NCBI GenBank assembly: GCA_922989275.2
Contig: OV277870.1
Coordinates: 32,856,356 to 32,920,355, forward strand
DNA length: 64,000 bases
Direction: 5' to 3'
DNA from: Gari tellinella
Taxonomy: Eukaryota; Mollusca; Bivalvia; Cardiida; Psammobiidae
Positions 33,691-43,544 of this stretch are shown piece by piece (positions within the stretch are counted from its first letter, which is position 1; each line of letters starts with the position of its first letter). Below the pieces are notes generated by a model. The model made no database searches. It was not told the origin of the DNA and was given only the letters and a program-made list of their open reading frames with translations. A program made the position numbers and the translations under genes.

Positions 33691-34075
33691 CACACTTGAA
33701 GATAAGTCTTAAAGGCAGTATGTAAGCCAAAATAGCGCATTTTTTAAACCTGAATATTCAGGCAGATACGTAATCTAAACATATAAAAAGAAGTAATCCG
33801 CGACGATTATGGAGGCAATAAATCTGACAAACACATGAATTTGGTGGAAAAAATTCGACTTTAAATCGGTTTGTTGACATCCGATCAACGACTGAGATTT
33901 TCCGAGTTCGTTCGGTTTGCGCCCGGTAAAGATGTTTTCATAGCTCATTATTAGTGTTTTCTTCTGACTTGACATAGATATTTTTAGATAGGAACATTCT
34001 AAAACTTAAAAAGGGATGAGTATTCCCTACATCCAGCAAGAAACATTGATAGCTGTATTTATTGTGCGCAGTATA
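33691..34075. other. Unassigned DNA
   Basis: No structure recognised. Open frame 33775-33975 (minus) has no domain. Confidence 0.35.
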
Positions 34076-34303
34076 CAGTAGAGAGTACATTTTACTTTCC
34101 CGTTTAAACGCAAACGCAATGCACGTAACTGTGGAAATTTACTTTTAGAAGTTTTAACTTATTTTTTAATCTGAGTAGCAAATAGGTTGGAGCCTGATCA
34201 AACACCGGGTTACCCGGCGTCTGACCTGGCTCAAATCTGTTTGCAATGGAAATAATAGTTTTGTATACAAATGCGTTTATTGAGAGAGAATAAAATATCA
34301 GTA
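34076..34303 (-). mobile_element. Family A MITE, near-complete
   Basis: TA then 'cagtagagagtacattttac' 'tttcccgtttaaacgcaaac' 'gcaatgcacg', 'taatctgagtagcaaatagg', core 'ttggagcctgatcaaacacc' 'gggttacccggcgtctgacc' 'tggctcaaatctgtttgcaa', then 'aatgcgtttattgagagaga' and an eroded right end. Confidence 0.85.
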
Positions 34304-34393
34304 AAGTTAGCGCAGCGGTCTCGTGCTACACGGGAACCATACTTATCTCAAGTAGGAAAGTGTACGATGATGTAGTCGATGCTACCTTGCTTA

Positions 34394-34639
34394 CAGTGGA
34401 GAAAATGTTATTCTTTCCCAATAAACGCGTTAACGCTAAAACTATGATTTCAATTGCAAACAGTTTGGAGCAAATCAGACGCCGGGTAACCCGGCGTCTG
34501 ATCACGCACCAAACTGTTTGCCGCTCAGACTAACATGAATGGTCAGAATTGTCTAAAGGTTGTCCGTTTATGCGTATTATTGCGATGCGTTTGCTTTTCG
34601 TTTGCGTTTAAACGGGAAAGAATAACGTTTTCTCCACCG
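34394..34639 (+). mobile_element. Family A MITE, reference copy (246 bp)
   Basis: Left end CAGTGGAGAAAATGTTATTC then TTTCCCAATAAACGCGTTAA. The core palindrome at about 34456-34521 is 'gcaaacagtttggagcaaat' 'cagacgccgggtaacccggc' 'gtctgatcacgcaccaaact' 'gtttgc': near-perfect, with only a few unpaired bases per arm. The right block is 'ttgcttttcgtttgcgttta' 'aacgggaaagaataacgttt' 'tctccaccg'. The flank is TTA on both sides. It lies 90 bp from the preceding copy, in opposite orientation. Confidence 0.95.
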
Positions 34640-35204
34640 TTACATTAATGGTTATGAACTATTTTGTTTTAAAAATAACCCAGACAAGTCAGGAAAATCG
34701 GATCGATCTCGTGACTCTTATTCGACCTTGCGGAAACTCTCGGAAGCCGACACGAAGATTTGTTATGTAAACAAAAAGCTTATTTTTCCACCATCTCGAT
34801 AAGAAATCGACACATTTATGTATGGTTCTTAAAGAAAGGGGGCATGTTTCAGGCACCTGACAACGGATTTCGCTTAGTTTTAATACATGGAAAATGTTCT
34901 TATATAAGAAATTGCGCGATTTAAACATAAATTTGGGCGACATTCTGGCTTTAACAAATGTACACTGTTTAATCCTTTAGCTTCCATCATGACGTAAGAA
35001 CTTGCCCCTAATACAGTTATTAGCCCAATTTCGACTGCTTGAATTTGACGTCTGCATTTATTTATAAAATCTTCAATTTAATCGTTTTAATTTAAATATA
35101 TCTTGCTAGCTTTTAAAAATTACTTAGCATCGTGTTTGGTTTTATATATACGATATCTCAATGTAAAAATCCTGAACTTAAGCTAATGACAAATATTTTG
35201 TATC
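34640..35204. other. Unassigned DNA
   Basis: Open frame 34689-34943 (minus) has no recognisable domain. 'cttccatcatgacgtaagaa' with 'tttgacgtctgcatttattt' (34980-35065) resembles a family B arm. Confidence 0.4.
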
Positions 35205-35880
35205 GATGTCATTCCCTTGGAATCCAGTGAGAGAAAAGCATCATTCCATGCACGTGTCTCTTAGTATACACGGACGAAAACGTTCACTGATCTCCTTTGC
35301 ATTTGACCAGGACACCAATCGTTTGCCACTTAGATTTTAACCCATCAACAATACTTTCAATCACTTGCCAGTGGTTGCATGTCGTTACATTGAGTGTTTT
35401 TTCAATGGGAAAGAATAACGTCTTCGCTCTTGTGTTAGCTGAATCCAAGCGGACTATTTTTGCATCTTTCTCTGTCTAGAAGGCATTGATGACATCATTT
35501 GTATTTAGTGTTGCACTTAAGATTCTCCCGAATCAATCGTGAATGTAAAAAAATGAGGATGTGTTGTAATGGAAGTCTTACAGTGGAGAAGACGTTATTC
35601 TTTCCCAATAAACGCGGATAACCCGGCATCTGACGAGACTCCACTCAGATTAAAAAGGAATAGTCAGAATTGTCAAAAGTTTGTCATTTTACATTTTACT
35701 GCAATGCGTTTGCGTTTCGTTTGCACTTAGAGATCATGTATACTATTGTATCACAGCTATTACTCTCTCGAGGAAATGGCGTAAGTTTATGCGTTATAAG
35801 GACGATATATGTTCGGTAACGAAACATAAAGAAGTGTCTGTTAAATACATAACTCGAGTTTAGGGAATCTAGTTGATATG
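35205..35880 (+). repeat. Local duplication, copy 1 (carries a MITE)
   Basis: Shares with 37462-38000, in order: 'ggaa.ccagtgagagaaaa', 'tccatg.a.g.gt.tc', 'acggacgaaaacgttcactg', 'agaaggcattgatgacatca', 'cgaatcaatcgtgaatgtaa', 'gtaatggaag', and 'tactctctcgagga.atg.cgtaagtttat' with 'cgaaacataaagaagtgtct'. Identity is moderate, so the duplication is old. A family A MITE at 35581-35730 interrupts this copy only. Confidence 0.75.
35581..35730 (+). mobile_element. Family A MITE with core deletion
   Basis: The intact left end CAGTGGAGAAGACGTTATTC 'tttcccaataaacgcgg' jumps into the middle of the core ('ataacccggcatctgacgag'), then 'actcagatta', 'ttacattttactgcaatgcg' 'tttgcgtttcgtttgca' and loss of the right end. 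The breakpoint sits at a short 'cg' overlap, as expected for loss of a hairpin. Confidence 0.85.
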
Positions 35881-36770
35881 AGTGTAATATTAAGGCTTTA
35901 GGGTTATTGGATCCTGGTTACTTTGAATGGTGTGTATTCAAATATAAATACGGGGTAAATATCAAGGCATAAGTAAAGGGTATGGATACAGATCCTAATT
36001 TAGTGAACAGGTTCTACTACTACAGTAGTGTGTAGAGTATCAAGCTGAATACATTTTTAGGTGTCTCGGTTAAGAGAGCATATGTTTAAAATCGTGTGAC
36101 TATTAAACTTATCAGCTGACCTCTTGACCAATTAAATATAACACCTTTCGATTCGAATAGTCAACAACATTTGGTGGAAAATTACACGATGACAAAAACC
36201 ATACCATTAGTTACAGGATGGCAACGAAACGCCTTGTGTTGGTGGTGTCTTCCCAATATGGGTTTCTTTGAGCATGTTGACTTTCATACTACATGTGGAA
36301 ATGGTCGTCCCGAATCGTGGGCTAAAGGTCAGTCACGTGAGTGGTTCGTTTTTAGGCTATATAAATTGGATACCCAAGGGTTTTGGGTTGGACTTTGAGT
36401 TTTTAGGCAGTTGCTTTGGCAGTTTAGTTCAGTAGAGCTTTGAACGTGAAGATGTTAAGACGTAGTAAGGCTAGGGAACAAGGACATTCTTATTTCTTAA
36501 ATGCAACGATTACCATTTAAAAGACTGCTGCATGTCTACGTTGTATGTGAGTGTTTGTCGTGATAATACACACCAGCGAAGTATAGGAATTGATTTTCAC
36601 AACGCGGAGTATTGAGAAATGAAATTAAAATTTACAAAATCGCACCAACTTGTATTAGTTACTACTCCCGATTAAGACTCGAAGATAATACTACATGAGG
36701 AAGTTTTCTTTGACATGCATACCTTGTTGACTTGAAAACTTGAACATATGTCTTGACATATACATGTACG
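35881..36770. other. Unassigned DNA
   Basis: The 75-codon open frame 36171-36398 (+) and a TATA-like 'ggctatataaattgg' at about 36356 caught the eye, but no LTR ends or second copy are visible. Confidence 0.4.
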
Positions 36771-36772
36771 CT

Positions 36773-37190
36773 GGGGAAACGTTACTATTTCCCATTTAAA
36801 CGAGAAAAAACAAACTTAAACGCAAAACAATAACACGACAACGATTTAAATATTCTCATGATATAAGGGATCGTGATTTCGACCCCGCCGGACCACATCC
36901 TTTGGATGAGACTTTATAAATGAGGTCCGATTTATCAGTGCTTTACACTAGGCATCCAAAAGAACCAGAAAACTCGATAATAAGTGTAGGGCATCGCGCC
37001 CGGTTTTCTCATTCGCCCCTCTCTCTCTCTCTGGGGCGTCCAATTAGCCCATATATTTCAGAAAAGAACGTTAACAAGCAAACCAAATCAGCTTTACCAG
37101 GCATCTGCTCTGGTTCCAAACCGTATGCAAATGACATACAACTTTTAGCATAGCCGCACTGATTAGGAGAGAATAACGTCTTGCTAACCG
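36773..37190 (-). mobile_element. Family A MITE split by a SINE
   Basis: Left end 'acgctggggaaacgttacta' 'tttcccatttaaacgag' (36769-36805) and, 280 bp later, 'ggcatctgctctggttccaa' 'accgtatgcaaatgac' with 'tagcatagccgcactgatta' 'ggagagaataacgtct' (37100-37180). The insert contains a tRNA-SINE body. Confidence 0.7.
36862..37040 (+). repeat. tRNA-derived SINE body
   Basis: A B-box-like 'gtgatttcgacccc' (36873-36886) is followed by 'tttggatgagactttataaa' and '.gaggtccg....ccaaaagaacc' (36901-36966). That is the order of a conserved SINE central domain I know from deuterostome and mollusc SINEs. A (CT)n run follows at 37018-37032. Confidence 0.6.
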
Positions 37191-37239
37191 CGCAATGTTT
37201 AAAATATTCACCATGGAACCATATCTAGCTAGGCACTAA

Positions 37240-37405
37240 AGCACTGCTTTTTTCTAATATTTCGACTTCTACGGGTCTTTTTCAAATGAATATATAAATT
37301 GCTCTTTTCAAATATTTAGACCTTTGAGGGCCTTTGTCAAATTAATATATAAACTACGCTTCCCTGAGGTGGAAATATTAGAAAAGAGCAGTTTATAATT
37401 ACTGT
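37240..37405. repeat. Small element with 26-bp inverted ends
   Basis: 'ctgcttttttctaatatttc' 'gacttc' at 37246 pairs with 'gaggtggaaatattagaaaa' 'gagcag' ending at about 37390. Inside is a tandem pair 'tttttcaaatgaatatataa' / 'tttgtcaaattaatatataa'. Confidence 0.75.
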
Positions 37406-37461
37406 ACATGTATAAACGTAAAATACTGCAATCATGTTATTTCTAAAGCTTTCGTTTTAGT

Positions 37462-38045
37462 GCCACTTTCTTGGAAGTCAGTGAGAGAAAAACATTCTTC
37501 CATGTATGAGTACCTAACATATAAACATATAACATGGACGAACAAGCTCACTTTGCATCTGTTCAGGCTACATATTGTTTGCCCCTTATATTTTGATACT
37601 CCGACAATATGTTCAAGAACTTGTCATTTTCTTTATCAATTCCGTTATTAATTTGTGTCGTTCCAAGAGGAGTGAATAACGTCTCTGCAACTGTATTATA
37701 TCAGGCTTGGATTGTATCATTCCTTATTCCAGAAGGTAATAATGTCCTCATTTCGTATTATTCCTGAGATTTTTCCGAATCATGAATGTACAAATATCTG
37801 GATTAAACGTAATGGAAAGCTTAGCTGTTAGAAAGCTTGCATAATACAATTCCAACTACTACTCTCCAGAGGACTGAGTGAAAGTTTATTTATTATCAGG
37901 AAGATATATGTACGCTAGCGAAACATAAAACAGTGTCTGTAGAATACATTTCTTACGCTAAGGGATTTAGTTGATCGGAGGAAAGGTGCTTGAAGTGCAT
38001 GCTGTGTTGACTTTATTATATGTTAACGAAACCCTTACATGTACA
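37462..38045 (+). repeat. Local duplication, copy 2 (no MITE)
   Basis: Collinear with 35205-35880. Between 'aacgtaatggaaagctta' and 'caactactactctccagagg' only about 25 bp separate the blocks, whereas copy 1 has the MITE there. This copy is therefore an empty-site reference for the insertion. Confidence 0.7.
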
Positions 38046-38301
38046 ATCAAGAAGATGTTATATTTGCCCGTATAAACATACGGAAACGCAAACGTAATGC
38101 AATGCAATGTAGAAAAGGGTTTATTATTAGCGGAGTGCCAAAAGGTTTGGAACTAAAGCAAATATCGGATTACCAAGCGTCTATTCTGGCTCCAAATTGT
38201 TTCGAATGGACATAAACAACAAAAGAAACCTACACATAACCCCCGTATTCTAGCATAACCGCGTTCATTGAGAGGCAAAAAGAACACGTTTTCGTACAAT
38301 G
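38046..38301 (-). mobile_element. Family A MITE, eroded
   Basis: 'aagaagatgttatatttgcc' 'cgtataaacatacggaaacg' 'caaacgtaatgcaatgcaat', core 'aaaggtttggaactaaagca' 'aatatcggattaccaagcgt' 'ctattctggctccaaattgt', then 'tagcataaccgcgttcattg'. Confidence 0.75.
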
Positions 38302-38485
38302 TTAAACAATTCCTTGTTACAATTATAAAATATAAAGGATAATATGCATTACTGGATTTTATTAATCGGAGGAACAGTTCTTGTAATGCATACTCTCTTA
38401 ATATGTATACAAGGCCATACATCTAAACAAATACATGTACAATGCTTTCTGACTTTTATCAGACTTTAATCTAGCATCCGTAATG

Positions 38486-38640
38486 AATCCCTTCGTTGCC
38501 GTGACGTCATCACTTTTAAATAAATTGTCGTCTGCTTTATTTTTTAAACTTAGATGTTAAGTTTTACAGTTTGGATTCTGATCAGACCCCGCATTTTGCG
38601 GCGTATGATCAGGACCCAAACTGTTTGCAAATAACCATTG
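38486..38640 (+). mobile_element. Family B element, clearest copy
   Basis: 'gttgccgtgacgtcatcact' 'tttaaataaattgtcgtctg' 'ctttattttttaaa', then core 'ttttacagtttggattctga' 'tcagaccccgcattttgcgg' 'cgtatgatcaggacccaaac' 'tgtttgcaaa'. The stem is the same design as family A, but the inner base pairs differ (CCGCATTTTGCGG) and the flanks differ completely. Confidence 0.75.
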
Positions 38641-39059
38641 TGCTCGGGATGAAGCAATGAAAATATGAATAAGGATACAATAATACATAACTAGATAGTG
38701 GGGATAACAGTGGAACATATGCTATTTCCTACCGCTGAAGATACACGAAACGCGAGTGACACACCATCTGATCAGATTCAAAAGTATTGTTACACAGATT
38801 TTGACTATTCGTAATTATATTCAAGCTTATTTATTTCATACACGTAAGGGTATTTGTGCGTTTGTGCTGTTTGAATGTGAAAGAAAACCGTCTGTTCAGC
38901 TATAAACTAGACTGGTATATGTTTACACCTGCATTCTGCAACTGTTCAGAAAATGACTTTAAATTATCATACGAGTTGAATGCATGTGTCTGTTCATGCG
39001 TTTAAAGGTGGAATGGTAATAAATTCAAACATTACAGACGGTGTACTTATAAAGAATAT
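38641..39059. other. Unassigned DNA
   Basis: An eroded end, 'cagtggaacatatgctattt' 'cctaccgctgaag', is at about 38709. No gene. Confidence 0.4.
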
Positions 39060-39132
39060 GCTTTGCCAGTGCAAGCGGACTAGAGCCTGATAAGGAGTGC
39101 TCTGACCAGGGTCTGCACTGTTTGTTGTTATA
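39060..39132 (+). mobile_element. Variant palindromic core (CCTGAT type)
   Basis: 'gagcctgataaggagtgctc' 'tgaccagggtctgcactgtt' 'tgttgtt'. Close relatives are at 52770-52840 and 61420-61495, which share 'cctgatcag(a/t)..gccctcttatcaggg' and 'gtttgtcatttggaaat'. Confidence 0.5.
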
Positions 39133-41429
39133 TGATCATATCGTTTAGATATTGTATAAATAAACACATGTCTGACAGAGTGACAGTAAAATAGTCAACT
39201 TGAGGAAAATACTAAGGCGAAATTCTGGACCTTAACCAAAGATCTAGATCTTTCCAAAAACTTACTGAAATCATGTACGATTCATGCACATGCGATCCAT
39301 AATGAAATTCACTGCCTATTTAAATATTGAAATTTGAAGGAATTATACAAACACTTAACTGTATATCACCTATATACATGTATAAATACATGTGCATTAT
39401 GTTTTACTATACATGCATCTGTTTCCATTTCGGATCTGACAGTTTATTTGTATCATTTGTCAACTACAGCGTCAAACTGCTTCAAAAACTGTAATTGTAG
39501 ATTCAAGTGTTGACGTTATCTAAAATAACGCTTATAGGGCGCGTTAACGTGAATTTAAAGTCATTTTCGGTTTGACGTCATATGCGACACTCCGTTACCT
39601 ATGGCAGCGGGCGACAGTATTTTCCGACAGTATTTTTTTCAAATAACAGGGGTGAATGAATTAAACTAAATCTGTAAAATGTAAACTTTATTCTCGTATA
39701 TCTATATGACGACGCTTAACCCCTTGCCAAAACACCCTTTGCACCTTTGATGTATTCTTCAAATGATAAAGAAAGTAGTACATCTTTATATAGTCATGAA
39801 TATGCATGTAAACATAACTCAGCAAATGGTATTTGTAGCAGGTTGGGAAATATAGCAGGGATCTATGGTGCATTATGTGTCACTTTCCATCTGCTTTATC
39901 AACTGTTCTAAGAACTAGAAACACGCTGTGGAGAAACACGTTAAAACAAATGCAAACAGTTTGAATTCTGATCAGTCGTCGAGTATCTGACCAGAAAATG
40001 AGTACAATATTTTAGAATTAACAAACGTACTGAACAAGAGGCAAAAAGACAACCTGTTGCCAAAATTGCGTATTGATCAAGATCAGAGTGGCAAAGAGTT
40101 TGAGCCTGATCACGTTTCGCGATGGACGATAATTATTATAGCTTCAACGTGTTTATTTTGAAAATATTGTTAGACATATTGTTTTCTTGTTATAATACTG
40201 TAAGTAAACGTTTGTTACCGAAATATTCTAAACAATATCACTGACTGATCAGGATCTATCATAGTTGACACTTGTTTTAATTAATTCTTCTGCCAATTTG
40301 TCGAAAACATAAGATTGAAACAAGTGCGCCAGCAGCAGTGTTCAGACATACACGTTTAAGAGTGTTAAAAGATGCCAACATGTGGCGATTAAACTGTTTA
40401 ATTGGCATTTCTTAGAATAAACAAATACCATGATCAGTTACCGGTATTACAGTTATATCACAGAAAGGAGAACAATCAATGAATCTTAAACATTAAACAA
40501 CTGAACATAGTAATATGTATGGTCTACGCTAGAAAATAGTGCAGACTCTAATGTAAAGCAACAGTATGTGTCTTGTCGGCGTCTGCCATTTTTGTTTTAT
40601 TCATATGAAATGACCATATATATGGAATTTTCATGTAGTGTCTTAGATCATCATTGTAAGATAGTGAAATATTCTAACATGTACATAAGAAGAGTCTAAT
40701 ACTATACATAGGCATACATATTAGTCGTGTCATGACAAAACAAGCCTTATTGCATTGCAATGTTGGGCAGACAAGCCCCATTGTCATCTCAGTTCGGTAT
40801 ACACTGCACAATATCGTATAATACAGCTACATGTACATATTATGCTTTAGATGCATGTGGGTGTCAAACAGCGTAGATCAAGACTTGCCGCCGCGTCTTT
40901 AATGTCTAAACTGTTTACAATGCATTAAGTCAGGTTTTCTCACGGCACGGCTCATTTGTTAAAGCAGTATGTACGGGAATGTAAAGCAGAAAGAACCAGA
41001 GGAGCAGCAATCTTGCCGTTAGCAGATATCTGCCTGAACACAATGTCTATATCAGCGCAATTGTATTGTACATGCACTATGCTCTCGCAAATACAGTAAA
41101 TGTAATTATACTTGGGAGTGGTATTAAATGAGCGATTCTAAATACAATAAAATGTCATGTCATATGAAACTGTGAATGACATTTGAAATGACGTATCTAC
41201 CTCGCTAGGGGGGCTATTTTTATTGCTTCCAGTATACTCTCTAGAACTGTTTTCTATAAGACAAAATGCCTGTTATTCTCTTGAGAATTCAATTGATCAT
41301 TTCAACCAGACATGATGACAAGAAATTGGATAAATATTTCTTCCAGTAAATCACAGACGTATTTAAATGTGGCCCACATGGGATGCGAATGCAAATTGCA
41401 CACAAAACACGGTCTGGTACATTGGCAAT
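39133..41429. other. Unassigned AT-rich DNA
   Basis: About 2.3 kb with no convincing gene or complete repeat. Family B/A scraps: 'gcaaacagtttgaattctga' (about 39953), 'caaagagtttgagcctgatc' (about 40092), 'gtcaaacagcgtagatcaag' with 'ctaaactgtttacaatgcat' (about 40862-40925). Confidence 0.4.
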
Positions 41430-41652
41430 TACATGTACATTAGTCATTCCCGTTTAAACAAACACTAACCAATAAAATAAGGAAAATGATAGTGTTAAAA
41501 GGGTATTAAATGTGTTAGAATCTGTGAGGAAAGCAGCTCAGAACCAGATAAGAAGCAGGGCTACCCGGCGTCTGATTTTGTTCCAAACTGATCCCGAGGC
41601 TTTATGATACAGTACAAACGTGTCTGATTGGACAACATAACATAGTCCCCAT
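41430..41652 (-). mobile_element. Family A MITE, eroded
   Basis: 'attcccgtttaaacaaacac', 'tcagaaccagataagaagca' 'gggctacccggcgtctgatt' 'ttgttccaaactgat', then 'gtacaaacgtgtctgattgg' and 'agtccccattata'. Confidence 0.65.
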
Positions 41653-41734
41653 TATAACTATGAGCTTGGTTCCACCTGCTACAGGTACATAATATTTATC
41701 TTCTTTTATGTGAACCTATCGAGAAAATAAATAA

Positions 41735-42090
41735 ATCTTTACCGTTTGAACAAATTGAAACGCGAAACGCAGTGCAATGAACTTATGAACATGACAATAC
41801 CTTGAAATTACTGAATATGTTTTATAAATATATGTGGCAAATATGTCGGAGCCCGCCCACACTCCGAGACAAGACCCTTTATTTATAAAGCATTTAAGAT
41901 GAATCTGACATCTTTTTCAAGCTTACGATTCAAAAGATTTGATCATAATGCTTAAATCCGTCAAATCAAAAGCTTGAGAATGACACAAGTATCTTTATAA
42001 GTATGTCTTCGTCCTCAAAACTGTTCAATGGACGTAATTGTTTTAGCAAAAGCGCGGTTTACCTCTTAACCCCTGTCGGTGGTAAACAAA
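41735..42090 (-). mobile_element. Family A MITE interrupted by a hairpin element
   Basis: 'ttaccgtttgaacaaattga' 'aacgcgaaacgcagtgcaat' begins it, and 'ctcaaaactgttcaatggac' 'gtaattgttttagcaaaagc' ends it. In the middle sits the hairpin 41883-42001. Confidence 0.55.
41883..42001. repeat. Hairpin with TTTATAAAG ends
   Basis: 'ctttatttataaagcattta' at the left and 'agtatctttataaa' at the right. The inner 'agcttacgattcaaaagatt' 'tga' pairs roughly with 'gtcaaatcaaaagctt'. Confidence 0.5.
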
Positions 42091-42388
42091 TTATTTGCAA
42101 ACTGTTCATATGTAAAGAGTACATATGTGTTAAGTATACGGTATACATTTGAATGCAAAATTTGACGGCTCCTATTGGATCTCACTGACTAGCAACTGCG
42201 CTGCTTGTAATTTTGCAATGTATTGCAATGAACTACACTTAACATTAAAACCTTGAATAGACTTAAAGGGTTAAGTTTGAACTGCTCATTTGAAGTTCAA
42301 TGGGTCGATAGGTTAATGGGAAAGAATATCCTCTTCCCACCTGTATTCTTGGTTCTTGTCACGCCCTGTTTAGATAGTTAACTATATA
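42091..42388. other. Unassigned DNA
   Basis: No gene or complete repeat seen. Confidence 0.35.
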
Positions 42389-42634
42389 CAGTGGAGGAGA
42401 CGTTAGTATTTTCAAAGTTACGCATTTACGCTCAATTGCTTATTTCTGTTGCAAACATTTTTAGCCAGATCAGACGCCAGGTAATCCTTTGTCTGATCTA
42501 ACTCTAAACTGCGTTACACCAAGATTAAAATGAACTTATAGAATTTTCCAAAGACTGCCATTTCCAGAATATTATTGCCATGCGTTTGCGTTTCGTTTGC
42601 GTTTAAACGGGAGAGAATAAGGCATTGGCCACTG
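42389..42634 (+). mobile_element. Family A MITE, full length (246 bp)
   Basis: CAGTGGAGGAGACGTTAGTA to GGCCACTG with TA at 42387-42388 and 42635-42636. The core is 'agccagatcagacgccaggt' 'aatcctttgtctgatctaac' 'tctaaactg'. The 'gcgtttgcgtttcgtttgcg' 'tttaaacggg' block is intact. Exactly the same length as the copies at 20.5 and 34.4 kb. Confidence 0.95.
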
Positions 42635-42659
42635 TAACAACACAGCTGTTAGCGGCTAT

Positions 42660-43053
42660 TGAACATGATATTGGATGGGGAAGACGTTATATTTTAATCA
42701 AAGGTAAACGCAATGTGATGAAATTTAGGAAATGGCATTTTTTCCTATTTTAGTTTTATTATTAAAATCTGACTTTAATGACAAATAGTTTTGGAATTTG
42801 ATCTTGCACCGAACTGTTTGCAGTGGATTGTATTGTTTTAACACAAACACGACTAATACGCTAGAACACTATACGCTCGTACAACAAAGTCTGTATAACG
42901 TGTCATTAACACGCTTACATATGTCTAACGTTCATGTATTCCTACCTTTGAATTACGATAAGTTGAATTGTCTAAAGTCAAACAAATTTGCTTTTTTACT
43001 TTACTTTAAATCTACTTAAACTGGTCACCTGCCTTCAAAACCAGCAATAGACT
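42660..43053. other. Unassigned DNA with eroded MITE ends
   Basis: 'tggatggggaagacgttata' 'ttttaatcaaaggtaaacgc' 'aatg' (about 42674) and 'ttggaatttgatcttgcacc' 'gaactgtttgcagtggattg' (42791) look like one eroded minus-strand family A copy. Open frame 42798-43019 is incidental. Confidence 0.5.
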
Positions 43054-43090
43054 GGGGGGGGGGGGGGGGGGGGGGGTAGGGTTAGGGTTA
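43054..43090 (+). repeat. Poly-G (23 nt) followed by TTAGGG-like repeats
   Basis: 23 consecutive G at 43054-43076 run straight into TAGGGTTAGGGTTA (43077-43090). The second part is two units of the TTAGGG telomeric motif used by molluscs and vertebrates (known). The tract is too short to be a telomere. Confidence 0.95.
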
Positions 43091-43544
43091 ATTTGAATAA
43101 AAATGTCCAATATACATAGTCAGGAATATGCATTTTAAAAAACAACTTTATCATAGCAAATGGTAATCGTAAGCAGACAGACAGTAAAGCTGAATGCGCC
43201 ACAAGTCACATTGTGCTTTACTTTCAACCTGTTTTAAGTTGCCATTTCGTTTCAAATTTAGACTCGGGCTTTTGAGAAACGGGTTAAGCGATGTCGATCT
43301 CAACTGAATTCAACACTACAGACGTATATAGTTTGCCACACATAGCTCAGCAGGATATACACTGCTTGCTGTGGTATCGCCTTTTGTAATTCATTACAAT
43401 ATTGACACCTTTTTTGAATTCCGATTAAGACAACAGTAACTTAAACAGTATGTATAAGTTAATGAAGTAAGAAATAAGCCTAGTAAGAAAGCAATGATGA
43501 CGCACCTCGATAACCCTAGCTGAACAAATTGACATTTTTATATA
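43091..43544. other. Unassigned DNA
   Basis: No gene or repeat recognised. Confidence 0.4.

Noticed and set aside
34310..34370. tRNA-like 'gttagcgcagcggtctcgtg' sequence
   Set aside because: Only an A-box-like stretch is present, with no B box at proper distance.
36100..36480. Solo LTR with TATA box at about 36356
   Set aside because: No TG..CA ends, target duplication or second copy visible.
43077..43090. Telomere or chromosome end
   Set aside because: Only two TTAGGG-like units, and sequence continues on both sides.
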